A stretch of DNA of 53,154 nt. Origin: an uncultured Bacillota bacterium (GTDB lineage Bacteria; Bacillota; Clostridia; Christensenellales; Borkfalkiaceae). The notes below the pieces were generated by a model, which was not told the DNA's origin, did not search any database, and worked only from the letters and a program-made list of their open reading frames with translations. Of this stretch, positions 17,386 through 27,444 are shown one piece after another. Both the position numbers and the translations under genes were made by a program. Position 1 is the first letter of the stretch, and each line of letters opens with the position of its first letter. The stretch lies in assembly GCA_949290895.1 (NCBI GenBank), contig CASETU010000020.1, positions 1 through 53,154 on the forward strand, written 5' to 3'.

Positions 17386-19521
17386 ATGAGAAAAGGTAAT
17401 AGCAAAATATTTTTGATACTGTTGTCTTTCGCGGTTGTTTTTGTGGTATGTTTCGCCCTCGGTTGCGGAGAAAAGAAGAATACCGAGCGGAAATTGCCGC
17501 AGCTTTCGGTAACAAGCGACGTTGCCGATGCGCCCTATGCCGTCAGCATGGGCGACTATGTGCTGAAACAGGTTAAATTCGGCGGGGAAACGCTTTCTTC
17601 CGATTTGTATAAGTCGAAGAACGGGCATTTGATATTTTTGGTGGACTCCTATGCGGAATTCGGCGCGGGAACGCTCAGTTTCACCCTGGTTTTCGAAACG
17701 GGGGAAGAAATGACCTTGCAAATCGCGCAGACGGACGAAAAAGACCCGCAGTACGTTTTGCCGGAAGTAGCCGAAAATTACATTTTTACGCAAAAATTTG
17801 ATTTTCCCGTAGCTGAAAAGTTAAAAGAATTTCAGAACTTTTCTTTCCGTTACGTAGCAAAAATGGGAGACGAAGAAGTGCCTTTGGAAGTGACGGAATC
17901 GGCAGTACGCGTTTCTGCTCCAAAAGAAGGCGACCTCGATTTCACTATTGAAGTGATCCGTAACGAGGAAGTGTTCGCTTTTCAAACGTACCGTGTGAAA
18001 ACGGTGTCCGAAGAAAATTATAATGCGATTTTCGACGCTGCTTTGTCCGAACAGTTCGTTTCCAGGTGGCAAAAGCAAAGCCTGATAAACGAAGTGGAGT
18101 TTTTCGGGGCGGTTACCGATAATTACGGGGTAACGAAATCTGCGATAAAATTCATCAATAACGAATACCTCGGCCGCGGCGACGAGAGGACGTTCGGCCT
18201 TCCGGTCGAATATGTCGAAAACGCTATATCCAACGGCTACAACACGCTGAATTTCAGCTATTTCGTGCCCGATGACGCCGATAACCGCTTTGAAAACGAT
18301 TCCGTATACGTGGCGCGGTGGGACAGCGACAGACAGGTGATGAACTGGGATAAAGTCTATTACGGAACGAGCGGCGTGGGCAAATGGTTCGACGTGGCGG
18401 TGCCTCTCGATAGGGCAGAACTGGAAGGCTATTCCGTTTCCTTGATGTGCGAATCGAAAAGCTGGTACGTCAGCGACGTTCACTTTTCCTATGTGGCGCC
18501 CGTAGATGATCCGCTTTACAATGCCATCGGCAAAATGAGTGAGGCGAACGCCGTGGAAATGGTTGGTGAAACGGCGGATAACAACGGTGTGCGGTATGCC
18601 GGATATCATTTCATCAACAATACCGCCGCACAGGAAGGCGACAACCGCGCGTTCTATATTTCGAGAGAGTATCTCGGACTTTCCAACGACACGATTTCTT
18701 TCAAATATTATATTCCCGAAGGCAGCGAGTACAACGGCCAGTGCACTTTGTATTTCGCGCCGTCCGACGGAACGGCTTACCAGTGGGATAAATTGCACGA
18801 CGCGGGCAGCGTAGTGGGTGCGTGGACGCAGGTGGAATTCCCGCTTACGGGCGAATACGATTTCGCAATTCTGGCTGCGGGGTATGAGTTCTATATCGCA
18901 GATGTGCAGGCGACCCGTACGCAGCAGGGCATCAAGGTCAATTATCTTTTGAACGGAGGGGAGAGCGACGACGAATTGAGCGTTGTGTTCGACCCCGAAG
19001 GAGCCGTGCCCGAATTGATAACCGCCGAAAGGGCAGGGTATGATTTTTACGGGTGGTTCAATAAGGGCGTAAAAGTGAATTCTCTTTCGGAATTGACGGA
19101 AAGCGCCGATCTTACGGCTCGTTGGGCAAAAAAAGTTCCGCTTGCAGATTTGGGGTACAAGGACGTTGACGGCGGACGTGCGGGAGAATACCACAACGAT
19201 GAAGGATTGGAATATTTCCGTTTCGATTCTTGGAACTGGTGCAGGATCGCTTTTGAAAAGGTTTCGCTGGAAGGCTGCTTTATGGTAGAAGTAAAGACTT
19301 CCACCGACGTGATGCAGCAAATCCAGCTCGGCGCGAGCGTGGACGGCGGCGCGTCGCTCGGCGGCGGCGCTTCGGCGGTCATAACAACGCAACCGCAGAC
19401 GGAACATACGGTAAACTTTTTGGTAAACGGCGGCGGAACCCTTTGCTATTTCGTGCACGGCGGTGATACCGCGGTGGGCAGCGGAAACTGTCACGTTTTG
19501 GAACTCACGTTGATTTATTGA
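17386..19521 (+). CDS. Surface lipoprotein with repeated beta modules and InlB repeat
   Basis: 711 residues. Lipobox A-L-G-C27 ends the signal peptide. Two copies of a jelly-roll-like module occur at about residues 210-370 and 380-510; each contains an 'F.G.VTDNYGV / VGETADNNGV', 'FINN' and 'YVSDVHFSY / YIADVQATR' pattern. An InlB repeat follows ('VNYLLNGGESDDE', 'YGWFNKG', 'LTARW'), then a C-terminal module shared with the 15174-17234 protein ('LADLGY', 'FRFDSWNWCRIAFE'). Likely a glycan-binding protein at the cell surface. First gene of a continuous series of genes running to 38847 without an internal terminator. A spurious open frame of about 689 codons on the opposite strand is a shadow of this gene. 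Confidence 0.78.
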   Translation: MRKGNSKIFLILLSFAVVFVVCFALGCGEKKNTERKLPQLSVTSDVADAPYAVSMGDYVLKQVKFGGETLSSDLYKSKNGHLIFLVDSYAEFGAGTLSFTLVFETGEEMTLQIAQTDEKDPQYVLPEVAENYIFTQKFDFPVAEKLKEFQNFSFRYVAKMGDEEVPLEVTESAVRVSAPKEGDLDFTIEVIRNEEVFAFQTYRVKTVSEENYNAIFDAALSEQFVSRWQKQSLINEVEFFGAVTDNYGVTKSAIKFINNEYLGRGDERTFGLPVEYVENAISNGYNTLNFSYFVPDDADNRFENDSVYVARWDSDRQVMNWDKVYYGTSGVGKWFDVAVPLDRAELEGYSVSLMCESKSWYVSDVHFSYVAPVDDPLYNAIGKMSEANAVEMVGETADNNGVRYAGYHFINNTAAQEGDNRAFYISREYLGLSNDTISFKYYIPEGSEYNGQCTLYFAPSDGTAYQWDKLHDAGSVVGAWTQVEFPLTGEYDFAILAAGYEFYIADVQATRTQQGIKVNYLLNGGESDDELSVVFDPEGAVPELITAERAGYDFYGWFNKGVKVNSLSELTESADLTARWAKKVPLADLGYKDVDGGRAGEYHNDEGLEYFRFDSWNWCRIAFEKVSLEGCFMVEVKTSTDVMQQIQLGASVDGGASLGGGASAVITTQPQTEHTVNFLVNGGGTLCYFVHGGDTAVGSGNCHVLELTLIY

Positions 19522-19543
19522 AAATAAAAGAGAGGTAAATATT

Positions 19544-21313
19544 ATGAAATTCAGAAAAAAAGCAGGTTGTATGCTGATCGCTTTGGTGTTGGCATGCACG
19601 TTGCTGTTCGGCGCGTGCGGTAAGGTGGTCGATTCCAACGACGACGGAAAACAAATCATCTTTATTTCCGTATACGACGGCGGTACCGGAACGGAATGGG
19701 TGGAAACGCTGGCTGAAAAATGGTCTTCCGAAAACGAAAAATATAAAATCGAAATCATACCCGAAAAGACGTCCGACGTGGTATCCCGCGTCGAGGCGGG
19801 CGAAACCGCTACATCGCCCGCCGCATACTTCCTTGTCGGCATAGAAACATCGCTGAAATATTCTAACAAGCTGGAAGATCTCTCCGACATACTCGAAATG
19901 GAAGTAGACGGGGAAGGTAACGGAACGATAGGAGATAAGCTCGGGCGTACGGAAGATTACAGAAAGCAGTGGGACGAAGTCGCCTCCCGTTTCGGTGAAG
20001 GGTATTACGCTCTGCCGTATGCCGACTCTCTTGCCGGTTGGGTATACGATCACGATACGTTTCTGGAAATGGGCTGGCTGAATCTTGCGCCCGCGTCTGC
20101 GGCGGCGGACGCGTTGGAAGACGGAATTCAGACGCAGCAGGTCGGCAACACCCTAATCGTGACGGGCGATTACGATTATTACGATTCGGGCGATAAACTG
20201 CTTACGGCGGGTAAAGACGGCGTATACGGAACGTATGACGACGGGCAGCCGACGACTGTAGCGGAATGGAACGATATGATCAACAAGATCGTGAAAGTCG
20301 ATAACAAACGTGCGTTCATCTGGTCGGCAGCGAATAAAGAATATATTGACAGTATGATCTGGGCAACAGCTTTTCAATATGCCGGGATTGACGCTTTCAA
20401 TGCGTTTACATACCGCGACAGCGGCGATATGGAGATCGAACTTCATAACGATGACGGTACAACTCGCAGTAAAGTCATTAAAGTAGATACAGGGTATGAG
20501 TTTTATCAGATGGAAGCTTTGTATCAGGCTTATAAATTCGCGGGAGAAAATCTTCTCGTCAGCGCAAACGTGAATCCGAGTTCCGAACAGGGTTCGACAA
20601 ACCATACCGAAACGCAGGGAAGATTTCTTTTGGGTTACAGAGAAGAGGATACCGCGCCGCTAACTGCCATGCTTTTTGACGGCATCTGGTGGGAAAACGA
20701 AGCGCGCCCCGTGTTTACTTCTATCGAGAAAAATCCCGAAGATAAAGAAACGAGGGGATTCGGCAAGCGTGATTATAGGTATATGCTCTACCCGAATTTT
20801 GACGGACAGGTCGGTATTGACGGGAATGGCCACGGCACGGTGTTTTCCTGCATGGATTCGGGCAGCATCATCGTTCCGAAGTCTGCCGATAGGGAAAAAG
20901 TTGCCGCGGTAAAGGATTTTATCGCGTATACGCTTACCGATGAAAATTTGCGTTTCTTTACCAGAGAAACGGGGGTAATGAGAGCGTATAAATACGAACT
21001 CACCGACGAAGATAAAGCGCAAATGACGCCTTTTTCCAGAACGGTTTGGGATATTTACGCCGATACCGAAAACATCGCCATTATCCGTCCGATGGTTGCG
21101 GATGCGGCAAGTCCGTTCGTCAATCTCGGCGGTCTGAAGACAGCGGGGCATTTCGTTTCAAAAATTAACAATATACAATATAACACCGCCATTCACAGTA
21201 TGCAGCAATCCAAAAGTTACGAAGCGGCGTTCAAAGGACTTTCCACTTATATTGCGGACTTTGACTGGGCGCTTTATGTGGAAAATGCGAGAAATTACGG
21301 ATATTATCTGTAA
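19544..21313 (+). CDS. ABC sugar importer, solute-binding lipoprotein
   Basis: 589 residues. The signal peptide ends in F-G-A-C25. The mature N terminus 'IIFISVYDGGTGTEWVETLAEKW' is typical of family-1 extracellular solute-binding proteins for oligosaccharides. It is longer than the usual about 430 residues, as often seen in gut Clostridia. AGAGG precedes the start. Followed at 24 nt by two permease genes. It should capture the oligosaccharide released by the surface proteins and deliver it to the permeases. Ligand not deducible from sequence. Confidence 0.88.
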   Translation: MKFRKKAGCMLIALVLACTLLFGACGKVVDSNDDGKQIIFISVYDGGTGTEWVETLAEKWSSENEKYKIEIIPEKTSDVVSRVEAGETATSPAAYFLVGIETSLKYSNKLEDLSDILEMEVDGEGNGTIGDKLGRTEDYRKQWDEVASRFGEGYYALPYADSLAGWVYDHDTFLEMGWLNLAPASAAADALEDGIQTQQVGNTLIVTGDYDYYDSGDKLLTAGKDGVYGTYDDGQPTTVAEWNDMINKIVKVDNKRAFIWSAANKEYIDSMIWATAFQYAGIDAFNAFTYRDSGDMEIELHNDDGTTRSKVIKVDTGYEFYQMEALYQAYKFAGENLLVSANVNPSSEQGSTNHTETQGRFLLGYREEDTAPLTAMLFDGIWWENEARPVFTSIEKNPEDKETRGFGKRDYRYMLYPNFDGQVGIDGNGHGTVFSCMDSGSIIVPKSADREKVAAVKDFIAYTLTDENLRFFTRETGVMRAYKYELTDEDKAQMTPFSRTVWDIYADTENIAIIRPMVADAASPFVNLGGLKTAGHFVSKINNIQYNTAIHSMQQSKSYEAAFKGLSTYIADFDWALYVENARNYGYYL

Positions 21314-21337
21314 AAAAACGGATGAAAAAAGGGTTGT

Positions 21338-22267
21338 ATGAAAAAACTGCACGATATTGTAATCAGTAAAAAGTTTAGTAGGAACATGTTTATCATCTGT
21401 GTATTTGCCTGGCCGCTGCTGGTCGGGCAAGTGCTCAGTTGGTCGATCAACTGGGAATATTATACCTTAGCGTTCAAAGATTATAACGTTACGGGCAATT
21501 ACACATGGGTGCTGTTTGATAATTTCAAGGCGTACTTGCAAGAACTTGTCAGCGGGGGATCGTATCTTTATACTTCTCTGATCAACTCTTTGAAAATGTA
21601 CATTTTGAATCTGGTCATCAGTATGCCGCTGTATATATTCTTTTCCTATGCGCTTTTCAAAAAATTCCGCGGAAAAAAAGTTGCAATGGCGATCATCATG
21701 TTGCCCATGATCATTTCCGGATTTACGATGTGTCTGGTTTTCAGAAAGTTTGTGGAATCGGCGCTGCCGTCTATTATGAACGAAATTTTCCATATCGAAA
21801 ATTTTCCGAATCTTTTATATGACGAACGATATCTTTTCGGCACGATCATCTTTTATATGATTTGGAGTTCGTTTGCAATGTCTTTGATGATCTATCCCAA
21901 CGCCATGAAGGAAATTCCCGACGAATTGTTTGAAAGCGCGCAGATCGACGGACTAAACAATATGTTCAAAGAATTATGGTACATTATTTTGCCTATGATT
22001 TTTCCCACGCTTTCCACTACGTTGGTATTGGGATATGCTGGAATACTTACACAGACGGGACCGATTTTGGAATTTTATATGTATGATGCACCTTTACAAG
22101 CTTATACGATGGGGTATTATTATTTGTCCTGCGTAAAGACGGCAACGACGTATGAATCTTACCCGCTGCTTGCCGCCGGCGGTTTGATGATGACCGCGGT
22201 CGTCGCGCCGACGACGATGATATTACGGCATCTGTTCAATAAATACGGACCGAGTACGGATATGTGA
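21338..22267 (+). CDS. ABC sugar importer permease 1 (MalF-type)
   Basis: 309 residues with about six membrane segments. The cytoplasmic coupling loop (EAA motif) reads 'DELFESAQIDGLNNMFKEL...LP', which binds the ATPase. Homologous to MalF/UgpA-type carbohydrate permeases. The next gene starts 12 nt after its stop. Confidence 0.88.
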   Translation: MKKLHDIVISKKFSRNMFIICVFAWPLLVGQVLSWSINWEYYTLAFKDYNVTGNYTWVLFDNFKAYLQELVSGGSYLYTSLINSLKMYILNLVISMPLYIFFSYALFKKFRGKKVAMAIIMLPMIISGFTMCLVFRKFVESALPSIMNEIFHIENFPNLLYDERYLFGTIIFYMIWSSFAMSLMIYPNAMKEIPDELFESAQIDGLNNMFKELWYIILPMIFPTLSTTLVLGYAGILTQTGPILEFYMYDAPLQAYTMGYYYLSCVKTATTYESYPLLAAGGLMMTAVVAPTTMILRHLFNKYGPSTDM

Positions 22268-22278
22268 GGGAGAAAGAA

Positions 22279-23208
22279 ATGAAACAGAGCAATTTTAAGC
22301 TGAAAAAAGCGTTTCCTTTTGTGACGAACAGCGGAAACTGGGCGGAGGCGCTATTTAAGGTCATTATCGTGACGTTGATTTTCATTTTGTGTTTTACGCT
22401 GCTCGTTCCGCTATTTTGGATGATTTTAGGTTCGATGAAAGAATATGACGATTTTATTCTTCACACCTTTCAATGGCCGGAAAAGTTTACTTTAGAACCT
22501 TATAAAGACATTTGGAACATGCTGACGCTGGAAGTTTATACTTCGCGGGGACGAGTGATTTACAATATCGTCGATATGTTTTTGTGGTCGCTGTTATATG
22601 CCGTTATGCAGCCGCTTTTCGGTTTGTTTTTTACCTGTTCCATGGCATACGTTTGTGCGAAATACAAAACGGTGTTTACGGAATTCATCGTGGCGTATGG
22701 CATTTTGTTGATGATAATCCCCATTATGGGAACATTGCCCGCGACGATGAAAGTTTACAATACGCTGGGCATTTATGACAATATGTTTATGATGATATTG
22801 GTCGGCAGCGGCGGTTCGTTTTCCGGTTTGCAGTTTTTGATGTTTTTGGCTGCTTATAAAAATATTCCGTCCGATTATTCGGAAGCGGCGTTTTTGGACG
22901 GAGCGGGGCATTTCAGAACGTATCTGCAAATCTTTTTCCCGATGATCTTGCCTACTTTCGTCATGTTTTACGTGCTGGCGTTTTTCGGCGTATGGAACGA
23001 TTACGGAACATTTTTGATCTGGTTGCCCAGCTATCCTAACCTCGCTTACGGAATGTATATGTTCCAGCAGCGCGCGTCGTCGCTCGGCGTGGGTATGCCT
23101 ACCGTGCTTGCGGGATTCGTCATCGTTTCCATTCCTTCGGCAATTCTTTATTTCATCACGCACGATCTGATTGCCGCTAAATTTACGGTCGGTGGGTTAA
23201 AAGGATGA
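22279..23208 (+). CDS. ABC sugar importer permease 2 (MalG-type)
   Basis: 309 residues from ATG 22279; GGGAG at 22268-22272 supports this start over the GTG at 22264. Six membrane segments and an EAA loop 'SDYSEAAFLDGAGHFRTYL...P', typical of MalG/UgpE permeases. It should pair with the upstream permease. No ATP-binding subunit is encoded in the operon, which usually means a shared MsmX-type ATPase elsewhere. Overlaps the next gene by 4 nt. Confidence 0.88.
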   Translation: MKQSNFKLKKAFPFVTNSGNWAEALFKVIIVTLIFILCFTLLVPLFWMILGSMKEYDDFILHTFQWPEKFTLEPYKDIWNMLTLEVYTSRGRVIYNIVDMFLWSLLYAVMQPLFGLFFTCSMAYVCAKYKTVFTEFIVAYGILLMIIPIMGTLPATMKVYNTLGIYDNMFMMILVGSGGSFSGLQFLMFLAAYKNIPSDYSEAAFLDGAGHFRTYLQIFFPMILPTFVMFYVLAFFGVWNDYGTFLIWLPSYPNLAYGMYMFQQRASSLGVGMPTVLAGFVIVSIPSAILYFITHDLIAAKFTVGGLKG

Positions 23209-23945
23209 AAAAACTGATTATTTTATTTGCGGTATGTCTGCTTTTAGTCGGGGGCACTTACATAACGGTAAGCGCGGAAACTTCACCGACTTTGAACGAA
23301 TCGTATACACTGAATGTCGACGAAAACGGAATGATAGAAATTCCCGCGGTAGAAAGCGGGGCGGCGGGCGAGGAATATCTCGTGAGTATTTTTAGAACGT
23401 CCGACCTTGCGCACCCCCTTTACGAAGACGTGGCAGTGGGTAAGTTCAAAATGGGGTATACGGGTAGTTTTACCTTTATTTACGAGCTCGTCGGAGGAAC
23501 GCCGGAAGATTCGTTGATGACTTCGGTAACGGTAAAAGATAGCATCGCGCCCGTTTTGAATATCAGCGGGCTGGAAGAAACTTACTTTGTGGGGGATACC
23601 ACTTCCTTTAAAGTGGAGTATTCCGACAATATGGACAGCGGAGAAAAATTGATTTACACGCTTCGCGTATGGTATGAGGACGCGCCTTACACCGCCGCCG
23701 TACAGGAAAACGGACAGGTGTTGTTCGACGTAAAGGGGGATTACCGCCTGGTATTCACGGTGCGTGATTCTTCCGATAACACCGTGGTGCAGGAGTTTTC
23801 CTATAAAGTTGCGGTAAACGGGTTCGATTATTCCATGCTGATCCCCGTACTCGCGGTAGCCATCATGCTGGCAATGTTTATCGGTCCTATCATTTTTGTC
23901 GTGAAAAGCGAATTCCGTCCCGTTAAAAAGGAGAAAAAGAAATGA
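23205..23945 (+). CDS. Membrane-anchored Ig-like protein
   Basis: 246 residues; ATGA overlaps with both neighbours. An N-terminal signal peptide (cleavage near 'VSA') is followed by two Ig-like beta domains (about residues 28-110 and 113-205). A single membrane helix lies at about 212-235 ('LIPVLAVAIMLAMFIGPIIF') with a basic tail K-K-E-K-K-K inside. It is placed between the permeases and the 1,164-residue Ig protein, and its position suggests an accessory or docking protein for the importer. No named family recognised. Confidence 0.75.
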   Translation: MKKLIILFAVCLLLVGGTYITVSAETSPTLNESYTLNVDENGMIEIPAVESGAAGEEYLVSIFRTSDLAHPLYEDVAVGKFKMGYTGSFTFIYELVGGTPEDSLMTSVTVKDSIAPVLNISGLEETYFVGDTTSFKVEYSDNMDSGEKLIYTLRVWYEDAPYTAAVQENGQVLFDVKGDYRLVFTVRDSSDNTVVQEFSYKVAVNGFDYSMLIPVLAVAIMLAMFIGPIIFVVKSEFRPVKKEKKK

Positions 23946-26900
23946 AAAAGAAAATTATACTCGCCTTGCTTTCACTGACGTTGATATGCAGCGTTTCGGC
24001 AACCGTCATTTTCGCGCAGGATCAAAATGTTTCCGCGCGGCAAGGCGGAGAGTATACCCTCGTGTTGGAAATGTATACGGTGGATAATTATACCGAAGGC
24101 GTGATCGTCAAAGAACCGAACGGAAATCGGGCAGAAGTGAGCGGCGGTACGTTTTTGGTGAAAACGACGGGAACGTACGAAATCGTTTATCCCGACGGAA
24201 CGGTCAAGTATCTTTATTCCTATGCAAAGAGAATTCCTTCGGAATTTGAATATTCTGCCGTTCTTGAAAGCGAATATACGGCGGGGGAAATCGTGCGCTT
24301 ACCCAAAGCGACTATAAAAAATCCCGTCAAAACGTATACGGAATATGACGTAATCGTCCGTGCAAACGGGGAAGAAGTGGCGAAAATTACCACCGAGATA
24401 CCGCAAAACGGGTATCCGTTCAAAATTCCCAAAGCAGGCGCTTATACCGTTTCGTATGTTTATACCGACGTGTTCGGAATAGAAGAATCGGACGAATTGT
24501 CTTTCTCCGCTGTGAACGAAAAAATCCTGGTTATCGAAAGCGAACTTCCCGAACAGATCAGCTTTGGCGAAAGTTTGACCTTATCCGCTTACGGATATTA
24601 TAAGGAAAAGCAGTATGTGAGTAAGATCACCGCCAAAACGCCTTCGGGAAAGACGGAGCAGATCGCCGGCAGGAAATATACGCCCGAAGAAAGGGGTGAA
24701 TACGAGTTCGTATTTGCGGCGGATATCGAAGGAGAAACGATCAGCCAGACTCGGAAAGTTTTTGTGGAATACACTTCCCGCAGCCTTTTGGGTAATTACA
24801 TCGGCATAACGGATGTTCAAAGCGGTGTTAAGCTTCCCGACTACAGTCAAAATACGGGAAACGCCACGTTGGTGCGCGCGAGTTCTTCGGGGTCTTCGTT
24901 CATGTATTCCAAGGTGATAAATCTCAGAGAATTCGACAAAAACGACAGCCTGATTGAATTTGAAATGTATTCCGACGGCGTGGCGGAAGCTTCCGCCGTA
25001 CAAGTCACCTTGATCGACGTTTACAACGAGGCAAACACTTTGACTGTGTACTGGTGGGCAAATCCGTGGTCGACCAACATGAGCTATATGCTGGTACGCT
25101 GTAACGGACTGTCTTTGGGAAGAGATAACGAAAGCGGTTCAAATCTTCCGCGCGGGGAAAACGATTTCGGCACTAACGCCCGCAATACGTTTTCCGGGTA
25201 TAAAAACAAAAATTCGCTGCCGTTTAATTTTCAGTACGATTATCAGGATAAAGCCGTTTATTCTTACGTGCTGGATGTAAATACGCAGTACAACATTTTG
25301 GATCTCGATAACGAAAAGGAAATCCCACAGGCGAACCTGTGGAGCGGGTTCACGGCGGATCTCGTGCTGATGAAAGTGGAATTCGTCACCAACAACAACG
25401 CGGGAATGTACATCACTAAACTTGCTGGCGAAGATATGTGCGGCGACGTTATCGTTTCCCCTAAGGACGACAATCTGCTTTGCCTTACAAGCGAATATGA
25501 GGTTTTACCCGATGGTGCGGTGGGGTATTCTTACCGCCTGCCCACGGTGCTCGGCAGCAATGCGGCGTTGGGGGAATTCGATGTAACGCAAAAGTTATAT
25601 TGCGGCGAAGAAGATATATCCTCCCAGATATCGGACGGCGCTTTCGTACCGAAGAGCGCGGGCGAATATAAAGTGGAATTTTCCGCAAAAGATTTCTTCG
25701 GCAACATCGTGACCAAGACCATGGAATTCGTCGTCAACGAAAAGCCCAACGAAATCAGTTTCGATCTGTCGGACGATCAAAGCGTAATCATCACGCAAAA
25801 TTATGTCGTGCCTCCGATCAATGCGACAGGCGGTTCGGGTAAAATCGACGTGACGGCGGAAGTTTATTTCGACGGAAAGTTGCTTACACCCGATATCAAC
25901 AACCGCTACGCTATCGAAAAATTCGGAGATCTCGAGTTGGTGGTTACGGCGAAAGATTTCATCGGATATACCTATTCGCAAACTTATAAAATCAACATAG
26001 AAAAAAACTATTTTTACGTGGATATCGGCGGCGTGCCCGATGCGGTGCGCGCGGGATCTACTGTGACCTTCCCCGCAATGAAAGCGATCGATTACAATAC
26101 CGATACTGTTTATGAAACGGCGCTGTTCGTCAACGGAACGGAATTGGAGGGCACAAGCTACGTTGTTCCCGAAGACGTTACTTCCCTGGAACTTCGTTAT
26201 ACGGTAAAAGGATTTGACGACGGAGAAAAAGACAAAGTATTTACCGTAAAAGTCATTCCCAAAACCATCGAAAATCAGCACGATTTCCTTCTCTTTGAAA
26301 ATGCGGAAACGGCGTATCTCGATCCGGGGCTGTATTTCAACCCGAACGGGGAAGAATTTTCTCTTAAAATGCCGTATCCCGTTCCGATGGAAAATCTTGT
26401 ACTCGGATTTTCCGTCAATGATTTCGAAAAAGATTTCGAAAGTCTGCAAATTATCTTCACCGATTATTATTCGGCATCGGAACGCGTTGTGCTCTCTATA
26501 TCGGATTTGAAAGAGGGAAAAGCTCTTCTCGGCGTAAACGGAAACCAAAATTCCGCCGAAATCGAATATTATCAAAATAAGTATAACAGTACTGTCGGAA
26601 TGGAAGGATTGGAAGTATCGTTTGAGGGGAAACAATATAATTCGTTCGAGTTTGTGTTTAAGAATGAAAATTGCAGAGTGCGCAATGCAAGCGGCAGAAC
26701 GCTGGCAACCATCGACACGTTAGAAAACGGAGATAATTTCGGCGGTTTTTCCAGCGGTCTGGTTCGTGTGGAGTTTCGCTTGCAGGGTATAAGCGGAGAA
26801 GCGTCCTTTATCCTTTCCAAAGTAGGCAATCAGTTGTTTAACTATTATATCAACGACGTAGATTATGAAGATAAGGATAATAACGGCGCATTGCTCCTTT

Positions 26901-27436
26901 CCGAGCCGTTCGACAAGAGCGACAGGAAAATCGGGGAAACGCTTGTCATTCCCGCTGCCAAGGCGTACGACGTTTTGCAGCAGGAAGCCGTTGTATTCTT
27001 ATCGGTTACCGCGCCGGACGGCAAGGCGATATGCAGCAACGTATCGATTGAAAAGGATTATGAAGTGGTGCTCGATCAGTACGGTTCGTATTCCGTGAAA
27101 TACGTTACCACCGATTCCGTGGGAAGAAGTTCCACCACAACTTACCGCGTAAAAGTGATCGATGAGATCGCGCCGACTTTACAGGTGAACGGGAATTACG
27201 AAGAAATTGTTGCGGTCGGCACGGAAATTACCGTTTGCGGAGCAAAGGCGAGCGATAACGTAGACGGCGAAATCGATGTGGAAATCATGATTTTGCGCCC
27301 CGATTCCAAATTGCTCGTAGTCAATGCCGGCGATCGTTATACGTTTGCGGAAAGAGGATTGTATACCGTGATCTACCGCGCGGTCGATGAGCAGTATAAC
27401 ATTACCCGCACGGAATTCAAGATAGAGGTAAGGTGA
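23942..27436 (+). CDS. Large secreted Ig-like / jelly-roll repeat protein
   Basis: 1,164 residues, signal peptide cleaved near 'IFA-Q'. Several Ig/HYR-like modules with 'GEY.V.Y.A.D.FGN' signatures alternate with two larger beta domains (about 280-500 and 770-960) that may bind carbohydrate. The C-terminal 350 residues match the partial protein at 1-2457 ('KIGETLVIPAAKAYDVL' against 'TIGSKAVIPAAAAYDVL'). No membrane anchor, LPXTG or catalytic signature is visible. As in the first copy, the next gene encodes a DUF4838 lipoprotein, so the two genes form a duplicated module. Likely binds the substrate for the DUF4838 enzyme. Confidence 0.78.
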   Translation: MKKKIILALLSLTLICSVSATVIFAQDQNVSARQGGEYTLVLEMYTVDNYTEGVIVKEPNGNRAEVSGGTFLVKTTGTYEIVYPDGTVKYLYSYAKRIPSEFEYSAVLESEYTAGEIVRLPKATIKNPVKTYTEYDVIVRANGEEVAKITTEIPQNGYPFKIPKAGAYTVSYVYTDVFGIEESDELSFSAVNEKILVIESELPEQISFGESLTLSAYGYYKEKQYVSKITAKTPSGKTEQIAGRKYTPEERGEYEFVFAADIEGETISQTRKVFVEYTSRSLLGNYIGITDVQSGVKLPDYSQNTGNATLVRASSSGSSFMYSKVINLREFDKNDSLIEFEMYSDGVAEASAVQVTLIDVYNEANTLTVYWWANPWSTNMSYMLVRCNGLSLGRDNESGSNLPRGENDFGTNARNTFSGYKNKNSLPFNFQYDYQDKAVYSYVLDVNTQYNILDLDNEKEIPQANLWSGFTADLVLMKVEFVTNNNAGMYITKLAGEDMCGDVIVSPKDDNLLCLTSEYEVLPDGAVGYSYRLPTVLGSNAALGEFDVTQKLYCGEEDISSQISDGAFVPKSAGEYKVEFSAKDFFGNIVTKTMEFVVNEKPNEISFDLSDDQSVIITQNYVVPPINATGGSGKIDVTAEVYFDGKLLTPDINNRYAIEKFGDLELVVTAKDFIGYTYSQTYKINIEKNYFYVDIGGVPDAVRAGSTVTFPAMKAIDYNTDTVYETALFVNGTELEGTSYVVPEDVTSLELRYTVKGFDDGEKDKVFTVKVIPKTIENQHDFLLFENAETAYLDPGLYFNPNGEEFSLKMPYPVPMENLVLGFSVNDFEKDFESLQIIFTDYYSASERVVLSISDLKEGKALLGVNGNQNSAEIEYYQNKYNSTVGMEGLEVSFEGKQYNSFEFVFKNENCRVRNASGRTLATIDTLENGDNFGGFSSGLVRVEFRLQGISGEASFILSKVGNQLFNYYINDVDYEDKDNNGALLLSEPFDKSDRKIGETLVIPAAKAYDVLQQEAVVFLSVTAPDGKAICSNVSIEKDYEVVLDQYGSYSVKYVTTDSVGRSSTTTYRVKVIDEIAPTLQVNGNYEEIVAVGTEITVCGAKASDNVDGEIDVEIMILRPDSKLLVVNAGDRYTFAERGLYTVIYRAVDEQYNITRTEFKIEVR

Positions 27437-27444
27437 ATTCGTTT

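Noticed and set aside
17821-19890. Very long open frame (about 689 codons) on the minus strand
   Set aside because: It lies opposite two well-supported + strand lipoprotein genes, its product has no recognisable domain, and its composition is that expected from the complement of their codons.
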